Made by a program: the position numbers and the translations under genes. Below the pieces are notes generated by a model. It was not told the origin of the DNA. It saw only the letters and a list, made by a program, of their open reading frames with translations, and did no database searches. Of a stretch of DNA of 64,000 bases, positions 54,644-64,000 are shown piece after piece (the stretch's first letter is position 1; every line of letters begins with the position of its first letter). Source of the stretch: RPQJ01 sp963777725 (GTDB taxonomy: Bacteria; Pseudomonadota; Gammaproteobacteria; Steroidobacterales; Steroidobacteraceae); NCBI GenBank assembly GCA_963777725.1, contig CAVZRR010000020.1, forward strand, positions 124,001-188,000, in the 5' to 3' direction.

Positions 54644-55962
54644 GCTCGTTGCGCAACACGCTGCTCGCGTGGCTGCTTGGCGCGGTGGCGCTGATCGGGC
54701 TCGGCGGCGCGGGGCTCAGCTACCGCAACGCGCTCGCCGAGGCGAACGGATTCTTCGACAATCACCTGCGCGAGACCGCGCTGCTGCTGCGCGACCAGGT
54801 GCGCGGCTTCGAAACCGGGCCGCGGCTGCCGCAGCCGGTGCCTGGGTACGATCTGGTCGTCCAGGTCTGGTCGCTCGACGGTGTGCGCATTTATCTGTCG
54901 CGCCCGCACGCCGTCCTGCCCGGGCTGACGACGCTCGGACTCTCGACGGCGCGGACGGAGGGCGGCAGCTGGCGGGTGTACGGCGTCGAGGCCGACGGGC
55001 GCGTGATCCAGGTGGTACAGCCGATGGAGGTGCGCAAGCAGCGCGCCGCGCGCCTCGCGCTGAAGACGATCACGCCGTTCGCGATCCTGGTGCCGGCGCT
55101 CGCGCTGCTGGTCGCGTGGATCGTCGGGCGTTCGGTGCGCCCGGTGCGCAGGTTCGCCGACGCATTGCGTGCTCGCCGCCCGGACGACCTGACGCCGGTG
55201 CCTCTGGAGGGCCTCCCGGACGAGGCACGCCCGATGGCGACGGCGCTCAACGACCTGCTGGTGCGCCTCGATCTCGCGATCGAACGCGAGCGAGCGTTCA
55301 TCGCGGACGCGGCGCACGAGTTGCGCACGCCGCTCACGGCGCTGAGCCTGCAGCTCCAGTCGCTCGCCGCGGCCGGGGCCGCGGAGGATCGCGATGCCGC
55401 CGTGCGCAACCTGGAAGCCGGCGTGGCCCGGGCGGCACGGTTGATCGAGCAATTGCTCGCGGTCGCCCGCGAACAACATGCAGGCGAGCGGGAGCGGCGG
55501 CCGTTGCACCTCGACGAGTTCGTGCGGCAGGTCGTCGCGGACTGGGTACCGCTCGCGGAAGCGGCGGGCCTCGATCTTGGCATCGCTGACGCCGAGGTCG
55601 TGCGCGTACTGGCCGAAGAGGACGGCCTGCGCATTCTGCTTGGCAACCTGCTCGACAACGCGATCCGCTATACGCCCTTGGGCGGCCGCGTCGACGTCCG
55701 CGTGTCACGGACTGAAGGCAGCCCCGCGCGCGCCGTATTGTCGGTGACCGACACGGGTCCCGGGATTCCGGAGGCGGAACGCGGACGCGTCTTCGATCGC
55801 TTTCATCGCGTGCCCGGCACGGCCGTGGGCGGCAGCGGGCTCGGCCTCGCGCTGGTGCGGTCCGTTGCGAACCGCCACGAGGGGCAGGTGGTGCTCGAGA
55901 GTGGTCCCGGGGGAACCGGACTGCGCGTGGTCGTGATCCTGCCGGCGCTCCCGGCGTCTTAA
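54640..55962 (+). CDS. Sensor histidine kinase (QseC/PmrB-like)
   Basis: This 440-residue kinase has two membrane helices (residues about 8-28 and 146-163) that flank a periplasmic domain of about 115 residues. A HAMP-like segment, the H-box His226 in IADAAHELRTPLTAL, the N-box LLDNAIRYTPLGG and the G-boxes TDTGPGIPE and GSGLGLALV follow. It phosphorylates the paired regulator. The periplasmic sensor has no motif that reveals the ligand. Confidence 0.88.
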   Translation: MSSLRNTLLAWLLGAVALIGLGGAGLSYRNALAEANGFFDNHLRETALLLRDQVRGFETGPRLPQPVPGYDLVVQVWSLDGVRIYLSRPHAVLPGLTTLGLSTARTEGGSWRVYGVEADGRVIQVVQPMEVRKQRAARLALKTITPFAILVPALALLVAWIVGRSVRPVRRFADALRARRPDDLTPVPLEGLPDEARPMATALNDLLVRLDLAIERERAFIADAAHELRTPLTALSLQLQSLAAAGAAEDRDAAVRNLEAGVARAARLIEQLLAVAREQHAGERERRPLHLDEFVRQVVADWVPLAEAAGLDLGIADAEVVRVLAEEDGLRILLGNLLDNAIRYTPLGGRVDVRVSRTEGSPARAVLSVTDTGPGIPEAERGRVFDRFHRVPGTAVGGSGLGLALVRSVANRHEGQVVLESGPGGTGLRVVVILPALPAS

Positions 55963-55990
55963 GTCTGGGCTAAGGATCGACCGGCAGGCT

Positions 55991-56008
55991 CTCCTCCAAC
56001 CTGAGGAG
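55991..56008 (+). promoter_or_regulatory. Hairpin that includes the htrA ribosome-binding site
   Basis: CTCCTC at 55991-55996 is complementary to GAGGAG at 56003-56008, leaving a 6-base loop. The right arm is the Shine-Dalgarno sequence for the ATG at 56018. If it forms in mRNA it would limit translation until melted. Confidence 0.4.
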
Positions 56009-56017
56009 GAGACCCCC

Positions 56018-57434
56018 ATGGACGTCAAAGCATTGATTCGTAAGCCACTCGCCGCCGCCGTGCTGGGCGGCGCGTTCGTCGCGGTGCCGGCCACGGCGTT
56101 ATTCCTGTACAGCTCCGAGCATTCGGCCGAAGCCGCGGCTGCAGCGCCGGCATCCGCGCCACGACTGGCACCGTCGGCCACGCCGCTGGCGAGCGGATTG
56201 CCCGATTTCCGCCCACTCGTCGAGCGCTACGGGCCTGCCGTCGTCAACGTGAGCGTGAGTGCGAACGTCCGCACCTTCGGCGTGCCGATGGTGCCCGGCC
56301 AGCGGTCGCCGATGCAGGGCGAAGGATCGGGCTTCATCGTCAGCGCGGACGGCACGATCCTCACGAATGCGCACGTAGTCGATGGCGCGCGCAAGGTGAC
56401 GGTCAAGCTGACCGATCACCGCGAGTTCGAGGCCAAGGTCGTCGGCGTGGATACCAAGAGCGACGTCGCCGTGCTGAAGATCGAGGCCACCGGCCTGCCG
56501 GTCGTGACACTCGGCGACCCGCGCCAGCTCGAAGTCGGCGAGTGGGTCGTCGCGATCGGCTCGCCTTTCGGCTTCGAGAATTCCGTGACCGCCGGCATCG
56601 TCAGCGCCAAGGGCCGCAGCCTGCCCGACGACACCTATGTGCCGTTCATCCAGACCGACGTCGCGGTGAACCCGGGCAATTCGGGCGGGCCCCTGTTCAA
56701 CCTGCGTGGCGAGGTCGTGGGCATCAACTCGCAGATCTACAGTCGCTCGGGCGGGTACCAGGGCGTCTCGTTCGCGATCCCGATCGACGTCGCAATGAAT
56801 GTCGGCGAGCAACTGCAGGCGACCGGGCATGTGTCCCGCGGCAAGCTCGGAGTCGGTGTCCAGGGCGTCGACCAGGCGCTGGCCGAGTCGTTCGGTCTCG
56901 ACAAGCCGCGTGGCGCGCTGGTGTCCAACGTCGAGCGCGGCGGCCCGGCGGACGAGGCGGGTCTCAAGGAAGGCGACGTGATCCTGGCGTTCGATGGCCA
57001 GCCCGTCGATTCGGCCGGTCAGCTGCCGGCGGCCGTCGCCGCGGCCAAGCCCGGACGCAAGGTCGAGCTGCAGGTCTGGCGCGAGGGCGCGAGCCGCAAG
57101 ATCGACGTGACGCTCGGTGAAGTCACCGACGCGAACAAGGTCGCGGCGAGCGGCGCCGGCGCCGAGGGTGGCCGCCTGGGCGTGACTGGTCCGTCCGCTG
57201 TCGCCCGCCGAACGGTCGAGTGCGCAGCTCGAGGCAGGATTGGTCGTCGAGGAAGTCGCCGGGGCGGCCGCCGAGGCCGGCATCCAGCCAGGCGACGTGG
57301 TGCTGTCCGCGAACGGCCGCCCGGTTGGCGACGTCGAGCAGCTGCGCTCGATCGTTGCCGGGGCGAAGAACCGCGTTGCGCTGCTGGTGCAGCGCGGCGA
57401 GGCGCGGATCTTCGTGCCCGTCGAGCTAGCGTGA
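56018..57434 (+). CDS. HtrA/DegP-family periplasmic serine protease (apparent frameshift)
   Basis: The protein has an N-terminal membrane anchor, then a trypsin-like domain with His119 (TNAHVV), Asp149 (SDVAVLKI) and Ser222 (PGNSGGPL), and two PDZ domains. Near 57190 the frame breaks in the second PDZ; one extra base accounts for it. The true continuation has VRPLSPAERSSAQLE and IQPGDVVLSANGRPVGD. The restored protein is 471 residues. It degrades or refolds damaged envelope proteins. It follows a two-component system by 55 bases. Confidence 0.85.
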
Positions 57435-59183
57435 CGCGAGCCGTGCTGGAACGTACTGTTCCAGCACGGCCTGCTCGAGCAGCGCGGGCGGCAGCAGGCC
57501 CTGGCTGAGGATGAAGTCGTGGTACGAGCGCGCATCGAAGCGCTCGCCGAGCATCATCTCGACCTTGCCGCGCAGCGCGAGATGGCGCTGGTAACCATAG
57601 AAGTACGAGGTCGCCTGGCCGGGCGCGCGGAAGCTGTAGCGGTCGACTTCCTGCTTCGCCATCGGCTCGGACAGGCCGACCTCCTTCATCAGGAACGCCT
57701 GGGCCTGCGCCGGTTCCATCAGGCCGAGATTGACCATCGGGTCGAGGAACGCACGGGCTTCGCGCAGCATCCGCATCTGCAGCGTGCCCATCTGGGCGTT
57801 GAGCGGCAGGTGCTGCTTGACGAGGGCCTCGGCATAGAGCGCCCAGCCCTCGACGTTCGCGCTGTTGAACGCGAACACCGCGCGGGGGATCGACACGCCG
57901 CTCTCGATCATGCTGGCGAACTGCAGCTCGTGGCCCGGGCGGGCCTCGTGGGCCGTCAGCGTCCAGGCCATCGAGTCGTGCGTGAAGTCGTCCATCTTGG
58001 TGCCGGGCGGCGCGTTCGGGTTCTCGAGCGGCAGCACGAACTCGGCCGACTCACCGGTGTTGCCGATCAGGCGCGGCGGGCGCAGGTGCGGGGCCGGCTG
58101 GGCCGCGGACTCGGCCGGCGTGCCGAGCCGGATCACGGCCGGGCGTTCCGGCAGGCTCACGATGTCCTCGCGGCGCACGATCTCCTCGAGGCTGGCGAGC
58201 CGCGCCTTGTAAGTCGGGAGCAGCGCGTCCTCGGCGATCACTTCCTTGCGCAATGCCGCCAGCACGTCGCGGTAATCGGACGACGCAAAGCCGCGTTCCT
58301 TCGCGACGAGATTCGCCAGCGTCTGCATCTCCTCGCGCGTCTGCACGAAGCTGAGCGTCGCCTGGTCGATCAGCGCGCGCGGGTCGGCCTTGACGCCGAA
58401 GTTCTTCAGGTTGTCGGCGTAGATCTCGGCTGGCAGCCGGTTCGTGGTGCGGGCACGCGGCAGCAGCTCCGTGCGCAACCACTTGGCGTGCGCATCGAGC
58501 TGTGACTCGAGCACCTTCAGGTCCTTTTCCCAGCCGGTCAGGCCGCTCTTCTTGAACAGGTCACGGATGCCGGCCACGAAGCGCGGCTGGTTCTGCAGGG
58601 CCTGCTCGACTTCGACGGTCCACGGTCCGGTGAGCCCGGCGGTCTCGAAGCGCTCGGCGGTGCGCGCCTGTGCGAGCTTCGTGATCGGCTCGTAGCCCGG
58701 CTCGCGGCCGGTGTACCTGCGCAGCCGGACGAGCGCGGCGGGGTGCCGGTCCTTCGACACGCGCGGGTCGAGCAGCGCGTTGAAGCCCTGGAACAGCGCC
58801 TGGGTCAGGTCGAAGTAGGGCAGCATCAGGCGGCGGTTGAGTTCCGAGGTCGCCTTCTGGTCGCGGGCGGTGTCGATCAGGATCTGCATGTCCTGGCGCA
58901 CGCGCGCATCCGGTTCGGCCGCGAGGCGCGACTCGAGGTCGCTCGCGACCCGGGCCGCGTCGGCTTCGAAGCGCAGGTCGTTCTGCGGCTTCAGGTCGAA
59001 TACCTCGGCGTCGAATCCCTCCACGCCGAGCGCAGCGGCGGTCTCGGGCGCGTACTTCGCCATGACCTGGAGCAGCGGTTCGGCATTCGCATTGCTGCGC
59101 TCGACCCAGTCCTGCTCCGCGGTTGCGAGCGTCGAGGTCGCGAGCAGCAGCGCGGCAATGAAGGTTCGGGCGATCAGGGGCAT
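57426..59183 (-). CDS. DUF885 family protein (predicted secreted peptidase)
   Basis: This 585-residue protein has a signal peptide (ending near ATAEQ). The C-terminal half has the metal-binding motif HEARPGH, with EGWALYAEAL downstream as the glutamate ligand. DUF885 proteins are predicted zinc carboxypeptidase- or oligopeptidase-like enzymes. Substrates are unknown. Its last 9 bases overlap the end of htrA in convergent orientation. Confidence 0.85.
   Translation of the reverse strand: MPLIARTFIAALLLATSTLATAEQDWVERSNANAEPLLQVMAKYAPETAAALGVEGFDAEVFDLKPQNDLRFEADAARVASDLESRLAAEPDARVRQDMQILIDTARDQKATSELNRRLMLPYFDLTQALFQGFNALLDPRVSKDRHPAALVRLRRYTGREPGYEPITKLAQARTAERFETAGLTGPWTVEVEQALQNQPRFVAGIRDLFKKSGLTGWEKDLKVLESQLDAHAKWLRTELLPRARTTNRLPAEIYADNLKNFGVKADPRALIDQATLSFVQTREEMQTLANLVAKERGFASSDYRDVLAALRKEVIAEDALLPTYKARLASLEEIVRREDIVSLPERPAVIRLGTPAESAAQPAPHLRPPRLIGNTGESAEFVLPLENPNAPPGTKMDDFTHDSMAWTLTAHEARPGHELQFASMIESGVSIPRAVFAFNSANVEGWALYAEALVKQHLPLNAQMGTLQMRMLREARAFLDPMVNLGLMEPAQAQAFLMKEVGLSEPMAKQEVDRYSFRAPGQATSYFYGYQRHLALRGKVEMMLGERFDARSYHDFILSQGLLPPALLEQAVLEQYVPARLASR
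57440..57470. terminator. Bidirectional hairpin at the htrA/DUF885 junction
   Basis: The 13-base arms (57440-57452 and 57458-57470; GCCGTGCTGGAAC) pair perfectly across a 5-base loop. The hairpin begins 6 bases after the htrA stop and lies inside the last codons of the convergent DUF885 gene. It can terminate htrA transcription while encoding the Leu-Glu-Gln-rich DUF885 tail. Confidence 0.6.
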
Positions 59184-59291
59184 CGTGGGTCTCCAGCGGG
59201 TCCGGGCGAAGCGGCGGATGGTACACGCTGGGCGCGCGTGTGATGATGCGGGCCGCGGCCGGGTTGCGACGAGCCGTTCAGGAGCTGCGAC

Positions 59292-60881
59292 GTGAAACAA
59301 CTCTCGGGTACGGACAACCTGTTCCTGCGCATGGAGCGCGGCCACCAGTTCATGCACGTGGCGGGGCTCGGCATCTACGACCCCTCGACCGCACCGGATG
59401 GCCGGGTTCGCTTCAAGGACATCCTGCGCTTCTTCGAGTCGCGACTCGACGCCTCGCCGATCTTCCGCCGGCGCCTCGTCAACGTGCCGTTCGACGTCGA
59501 TCGCCCGTACTGGATCGAGGAAGCCGACATCGACGTCGAATTCCACGTGCGCCACGTCGCGTTGCCGCACCCCGGCGATTGGCGGCAGCTCTGCATCCAG
59601 GTGGCGCGCATCCACTCGCGTCCGCTCGACCGCAGCAAGCCGCTGTGGGAGGCGTACGTGATCGAGCAGCTGAACAATATTCCCGGCATTCCGCCTGGCA
59701 GCTTCGCGCTCTACATCAAGTTCCACCACTGCGCCGTGGACGGCGAGGCGGGCACCGAGATCCTGAAGGCGATCCACTCGACCAGCGCCGAGGATTTCAG
59801 CGACGGCGGTTTCGGCGGCACGCGCTACCGCGATCGTGTGCCGACGGCGCTCGAGCTCTATTCGCGCGCGATCGCCCATGGCGCGAAACGCGTGCCGCAG
59901 GCGGCGCGATTCTCTCTCGAAACCGCTGCGCGCCTCGCGACCCTCGGCGCGGGCTCGCTGGCCGAGCTGCCGCGGCTGCTCGAGGCGGCCGAGTTGCCGA
60001 AGGCGGCGCAGATCGCGGCGAGCCTGCGCAAGCCGCCGCAGACGCGCTTCAACGGCAAGGTTTCCTCGCACCGCGTCGTCGAGATGGTCGGCCTGCCGCT
60101 CGCCGCGATGCGCACGATCCGCCAGCAGGTCGCGGGGGCGACGATCAACGACCTGTTCATGACCACGGTCGGTGGCGCGCTGCACGAGTATCTCGACGCC
60201 AAGGGCGAGTTGCCCGAGCAGACGCTGACCTGCATGGTGCCAATGACGTTGCGCGGTGCCGACAAGGGTGAGGACGCCGGCAACCAGATCGGCATGGCCG
60301 TGATGCCGCTGCACAGCGAGCTTGCGGACCCGATCGACCGACTGCACGCGATCCGCCGCGGCGCGGGAAAAGCCAAGGCCATGGCGGGCGCCGTCGGCCG
60401 CGATCTCTCCGCGCGGCTCTTCGACCTGCTGCCGGTGACGCTCGCCGAACTCGTGACACGCCGCCTCGTGCTGCCGCAGATGAGCATCGTCGTGTCGAAC
60501 GTCCGGGGGCCGGACGTGCCGCTGTTCATGGCCGGCGCGCGGCTCGTCAGCTTCGCGCCGATCAGCATCGCGATCGATGGACTCGGTCTCAACGTCACGG
60601 CATTCAGCTATCACGGCACGATGTGGATCTGCGCCGTCGCCTGCCGCGACATGCTGCCCGACCCGGCGTTCTTCGCGGATTGCCTGCGCAGCAGCTTCGC
60701 GAAGCTCGAGGCGGCCGCGGCCGCGGTGGCAGCGCAGCTGCGGAACCCGATGCAGAGCCGTCGCAGCCAGCGGTGGTGCGTCGCAGCAAAACGAAGCAGC
60801 CACGACGTCGGCGCGCAGCGTCGGCGTGGTGAATTTTTGCTGCATGGCAATAACGCAACGCAGATGCGAGTTGTCATGTGA
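59292..60881 (+). CDS. Wax ester synthase / diacylglycerol acyltransferase (WS/DGAT)
   Basis: The protein has the acyltransferase motif HHCAVDG (His145/His146/Asp150) and later NIIDL-like ATINDLFMTTVGGAL. A C-terminal signature is IVVSNVRGPDVPLFMAG. It esterifies fatty alcohols or diacylglycerol with acyl-CoA for storage lipid. It starts at a GTG preceded by AGGAG. The last 40 or so residues read like non-coding sequence. The neighbouring frame instead ends at 60832 with a Lys/Arg/Ala-rich tail (RRSKTKQPRRRRAASAW), so a frameshift near 60745 is suspected. Confidence 0.8.
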   Translation: MKQLSGTDNLFLRMERGHQFMHVAGLGIYDPSTAPDGRVRFKDILRFFESRLDASPIFRRRLVNVPFDVDRPYWIEEADIDVEFHVRHVALPHPGDWRQLCIQVARIHSRPLDRSKPLWEAYVIEQLNNIPGIPPGSFALYIKFHHCAVDGEAGTEILKAIHSTSAEDFSDGGFGGTRYRDRVPTALELYSRAIAHGAKRVPQAARFSLETAARLATLGAGSLAELPRLLEAAELPKAAQIAASLRKPPQTRFNGKVSSHRVVEMVGLPLAAMRTIRQQVAGATINDLFMTTVGGALHEYLDAKGELPEQTLTCMVPMTLRGADKGEDAGNQIGMAVMPLHSELADPIDRLHAIRRGAGKAKAMAGAVGRDLSARLFDLLPVTLAELVTRRLVLPQMSIVVSNVRGPDVPLFMAGARLVSFAPISIAIDGLGLNVTAFSYHGTMWICAVACRDMLPDPAFFADCLRSSFAKLEAAAAAVAAQLRNPMQSRRSQRWCVAAKRSSHDVGAQRRRGEFLLHGNNATQMRVVM

Positions 60882-61070
60882 CTGCGACACTGGCAACCTT
60901 GCTTGACTGCGGGAAGCAGTAGTGGCATTTCGGATACTCACGAGTGTCCGCGCGGATCGCCGGGGCTAGCCTCCGTACAATTCGCGGGAGTGGGAAGTGC
61001 TCTTGACGCGATGCAGCAAGCCGGTTTCGCGCGAGCGGAACCAACCAACAAGGCAACTGGGGGATTTCAG

Positions 61071-63343
61071 ATGATGAGCGAATCCATGGTCCGGGGTCGG
61101 CGCAACACAGTGCTCGCCGCGGTGATCGGCTCCGTGCTCGCGGGCTATGCCGGCAGCGCTGCTGCGCTCCAGTTCGAGTTCGAGAACGGCACGACGGTGA
61201 ACTGGAATACGACGATTGTCGGTCGGCGCCAACTGGCGCGCCGAGGATCCGAACCGGAAGTTGTACTCGCGCGCGGATGCTTCGCTGATCGGCTTGTACT
61301 CCGGGACGCCGATGATCCCCGGACAGCCCGTGCCAAAAGGCGATGGCATCGCTGGCCAGCAGGCCGCAGGCGACGGCAACCTGAACTGGGACAAGGGCGA
61401 CCGCTTCGCGACGCCATTCAAGCTCATCACCGACGTGGAAGTGAAGAAGGGCAACTTCGGCGGCCTCGTGCGCGTCAAGGCCTGGTACGACCAGGCGTTG
61501 AACGACGAGGAAGTGCGCATCGGCAACCAGGCGAACGACTTCAACGGCGCGCGCCCCCGCCCGATCCCGATCGCGGGCTATGCGCCTTGCACGACCGCCA
61601 CGCCGGCGGGCGCCCCCTGCCTGCCGATCTCGCCTCCCGGCCAGAACCTGTGGCCAAGTGCCAAGTTGAGCGACGAGGGTTTCGAGGACGAGCAGAAGTT
61701 CGACAACGTCTACCTGCTCGACGCGTACCTCTACGGCTCGTTCGACGTCGGCGACTCGAGCCTGCAGCTGCGCCTCGGCAACCAGGTCATCAACTGGGGC
61801 GAGAGCGTGTTCATCCAGGGCGTCAACCAGATCAACCCGATCGACGTGCCGGCTGCGCGCCGCGCCGGCGCCGAGCTCAAGGAAATCCTGCTGCCGGTCT
61901 GGGCCGCCTACGCGAACTGGGGTTTCAACTTCGGTTCGCTCGAGGCGTTCTACCAGCTGCAGTGGAACAACACGTCGGTCGACGGTTGCGGCCAGTACTT
62001 CACCGTCTCGGGCACGCAGATCTCGAGCGACCCGGGCCGCTGCAACAGCATCACGGTGGTCGGCGGCCAGAACGGCAACCTGGTGACCGGGACGGCGTCG
62101 CCCATCGTTCCGCAGCTCGGCTCGCAGCCGTTCCTGCAGGGCACGGGCGTCTACGTTCCGCACGCCAAGGGCCAGGACGCCAGCGACAGCGGCCAGTTCG
62201 GCCTCGCGTTCCGATTCCCGATCGAGAAGATCGACACCGAGATCGGCTTGTACGGCATGAACATCCACAGCCGCCTGCCGTTGACGTCGAGCCGCAGTGG
62301 CACGAACCCGAACGACCTGCCGGCTCCGATCAAGGCAGCGCTCACGGCGCAGGGCCTGATCGGCTCCGATGCGTACGGCGGTTACTGGAAGAGCCCCACG
62401 TCGACGACCCTGTTCCGGAGCCTGTTGCCCGGTCTCGAGAAGGCGATCGAAGGCGCCCTTGCAGCCAACGGCGTCAACTACGACCTGAAGCCCGGCGTCG
62501 GCTTCTGGGAGTACCCGGAGGACATCCAGATCTACGGCATCAGCGCCGCGACCAACCTGTTCGGCTGGTCGACGTCGGCCGAGGTGAGCTACCAGATCGA
62601 CGTGCCGGTGCAGATCAATGGCAACGATCTCGTCGGCGCCGGCGTGCTCGGCATCGGTCCGTACCGCGACGAGGCACGGATCGTGTCGAATTCGCCCGAG
62701 GGCACGTACCTGCAGGGCTGGGATCACTTCGACAAGACTCAGGCGCAGCTGAACGTCGTCAAGACCTTCAGCAACCTGATCGGCGCGCAGACGCTGCTGC
62801 TCGTCGGCGAAGTCGGCGGTCAGTGGAACAACATGGATGACTACACGAAGGGCGGCATTCGCTACGGCCGCGGCTTCATGTTCGGTACGGCCTCGAATCC
62901 CGCGTACGGTCCGGGCGGCTCGGTCGCTGGCCAGCCCACGCTCGGCGCCGCGAGCCTCGGCAACCTGTGCTCGCCGACGTTCGTCGGTCTTGCCGGTCCC
63001 GGTGGCGAACACGCTGTACAACGCGCAGCCGAACGGTTGCCGCAACGACGGCTTCGTCACCGACATGGCCTGGGGCTACCGGCTGCGCGTCTCGGCGGAC
63101 TACAACAACGTGCGCAACACCGGCGTCACCGTCACGCCGAGCGTGTTCTGGTCGCAGGACGTCGAGGGCGTGTCGATGGACCCGCAGTTCGTCGAGGACC
63201 GCTCGGTGCTCGGCCTGGGCCTCAAGTTCAACTACAACAAGAAGTACGTGCTCGATCTGAACTACGTCGAATACGGCACCAGCCAGTTCGACCCGTTGTT
63301 CGACCGCGACTACTACTCGGCCGCCGTCAGCGTGACGTTCTGA
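61071..63343 (+). CDS. DUF1302 family outer-membrane protein (two apparent frameshifts)
   Basis: It starts with a signal peptide (VLAGYAGSAAALQFE). The frame breaks near 61216, resuming as SVGANWRAEDPNRK, and again near 62990, resuming as TLYNAQPNGCRNDGF. Both are single-base insertions; the restored protein has 756 residues and ends in an aromatic strand (SAAVSVTF). DUF1302 proteins are large outer-membrane barrel proteins seen beside DUF1329 genes. Their function is not well established; some are tied to hydrophobic substrate degradation. A ribosome-binding GGGGG precedes the ATG. Confidence 0.8.
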
Positions 63344-63365
63344 TCAGATTCGGGAGAACAGACAG

Positions 63366-64000
63366 ATGAAGAACATGAGCAAGATTCTCGCCTCCGCGGT
63401 GGCGGCTGCGACGTCTGGTCGCATTCGCCACGCCGGCGTCGGCGAAGCTGTCGGATGCCGAGGTCGCGCGGCTCGGCGCCGACCTGACGCCGATGGGCGC
63501 AGAGAAAGCCGGCAACAAGGACGGCACGATTCCGGCCTGGACCGGCGGTCTCTGCGCGCCGCCGTCCGGGTGGTCGGCGGCCAAGGGCTATGTCGATCCA
63601 TTCGCGAGCGACAAGATCAAGTTCACGATCTCCAAGGCGAACCTGAACGAGCACAAGGACAAGCTCACGCCCGGCATGGTCGCGCTGCTCACCAAGCACG
63701 ACGTCGTCAAGATGAACGTCTACGAGACGCGGCGCACGGCGTGCTATCCGCAGGCGGTCTACGACGAGGTCAAGGCGCTGGCGTCGAAGATCGAGTTGCA
63801 GGGTTTCGGCATCTCGGGCGGCCGCTCGGCCGTGCCGTTCCCGATCCCGAAGACCGGCCTCGAGGTGATGTGGAACCATCAGCAGCGCTACCTCGGCGGC
63901 GGCCTCGATCGTGACTACCACAGCTTCCCGGTGCGGGCGAACGGCGACTTCTACAAGATCGGCGCCCACGAGTACCGGATCTTCAACGCGAACCTCGACC
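63366..64000 (+). CDS. DUF1329 family protein (partial, apparent frameshift)
   Basis: It begins MKNMSKILASAVAAAT; after one extra base near 63412 the frame continues LVAFATPASAKLSDAEVARLG and ADLTPMGAEKAGNKDG. This is typical of DUF1329 proteins (LolB/sorting-like envelope proteins), paired with DUF1302. The gene runs off the right edge in frame at HEYRIFNANLD. The predicted protein is exported and is related to outer-membrane lipoprotein-sorting folds. Confidence 0.75.

Noticed and set aside
60874..63066. A 730-codon minus-strand open frame opposite the DUF1302 gene
   Set aside because: Its composition is Arg/Val/Asp-rich with no motif, and it mirrors the true plus-strand coding frame.

Overview
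The window is gene-dense, high-GC proteobacterial DNA. It looks gammaproteobacterial: it carries a PA2778/PA2779 pair, an OprC/NosA-type copper receptor, a DUF1302/DUF1329 pair, WS/DGAT and acyclic-terpene-type genes. I cannot place it to genus. No rRNA, tRNA, CRISPR array or insertion sequence was seen. At least ten single-base frameshifts interrupt otherwise conserved genes, most behaving as +1 insertions. This points to uncorrected indels in a draft or metagenome assembly, though decay of some genes cannot be excluded.

Layout. 1-3.5 kb: a partial acyl-ACP-reductase-like gene, a Blc lipocalin, a rhomboid protease and a PA2779/PA2778 pair. 3.5-7 kb: a tandem GFA protein and a copper-receptor/DUF2946 pair. 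7-10 kb: a LysR regulator divergent from azoR-doxX-pirin. 9.9-13.4 kb: a large fusion of an MprF-type flippase-like membrane domain with a magnesium-type P-type ATPase. 13.6 kb: a solitary HicA-like gene.

14-37.3 kb is the core of the window, a chemolithotrophic sulfur and hydrogen island. It contains sulfite dehydrogenase SorAB, a YeiH-type putative sulfate exporter, a FadL-type outer-membrane channel, TusA and DsrE2. Next comes a translationally coupled block (HDAC-family hydrolase, two LipS1/LipS2-type radical SAM proteins, an sLpl(AB)-type lipoate ligase and a GATase-like protein lacking its nucleophile). After it come dsrE3A-shdrC1-B1-A-H-C2-B2, an unrecognised small gene, the lipoate-binding protein gene lbpA, a hydrogenase maturation protease and a group 1e (Isp-type) [NiFe] hydrogenase hynS-isp1-isp2-hynL. 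An ArsR regulator ends the island. Its Cys51/Cys117 pair has the spacing of the sulfane-sulfur sensors SqrR, BigR and sHdrR. Read together: sulfane sulfur enters, is passed by TusA and DsrE3A to the sHdr complex with lipoyl-LbpA, sulfite is oxidised by SorAB and sulfate may leave through YeiH. A hydrogenase with an HdrD-like subunit sits on the same strand.

37.3-44.8 kb: a flavin-split-barrel protein, a heavily frameshifted endonuclease/phosphatase pseudogene, two alpha/beta hydrolases, a c-type cytochrome with a long C-terminal domain, NnrU, a LysR regulator and two tiny membrane peptides. 44.8-54 kb: a biotin-dependent acyl-CoA carboxylase pathway in the order of atuBCDEF (acyclic terpenes), plus a BKACE enzyme and a divergent acyl-CoA dehydrogenase-TetR pair. 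54-57.4 kb: a two-component system and an HtrA protease. 57.4-64 kb: a DUF885 hydrolase, a WS/DGAT acyltransferase and a DUF1302/DUF1329 envelope pair, the last gene cut by the window end.
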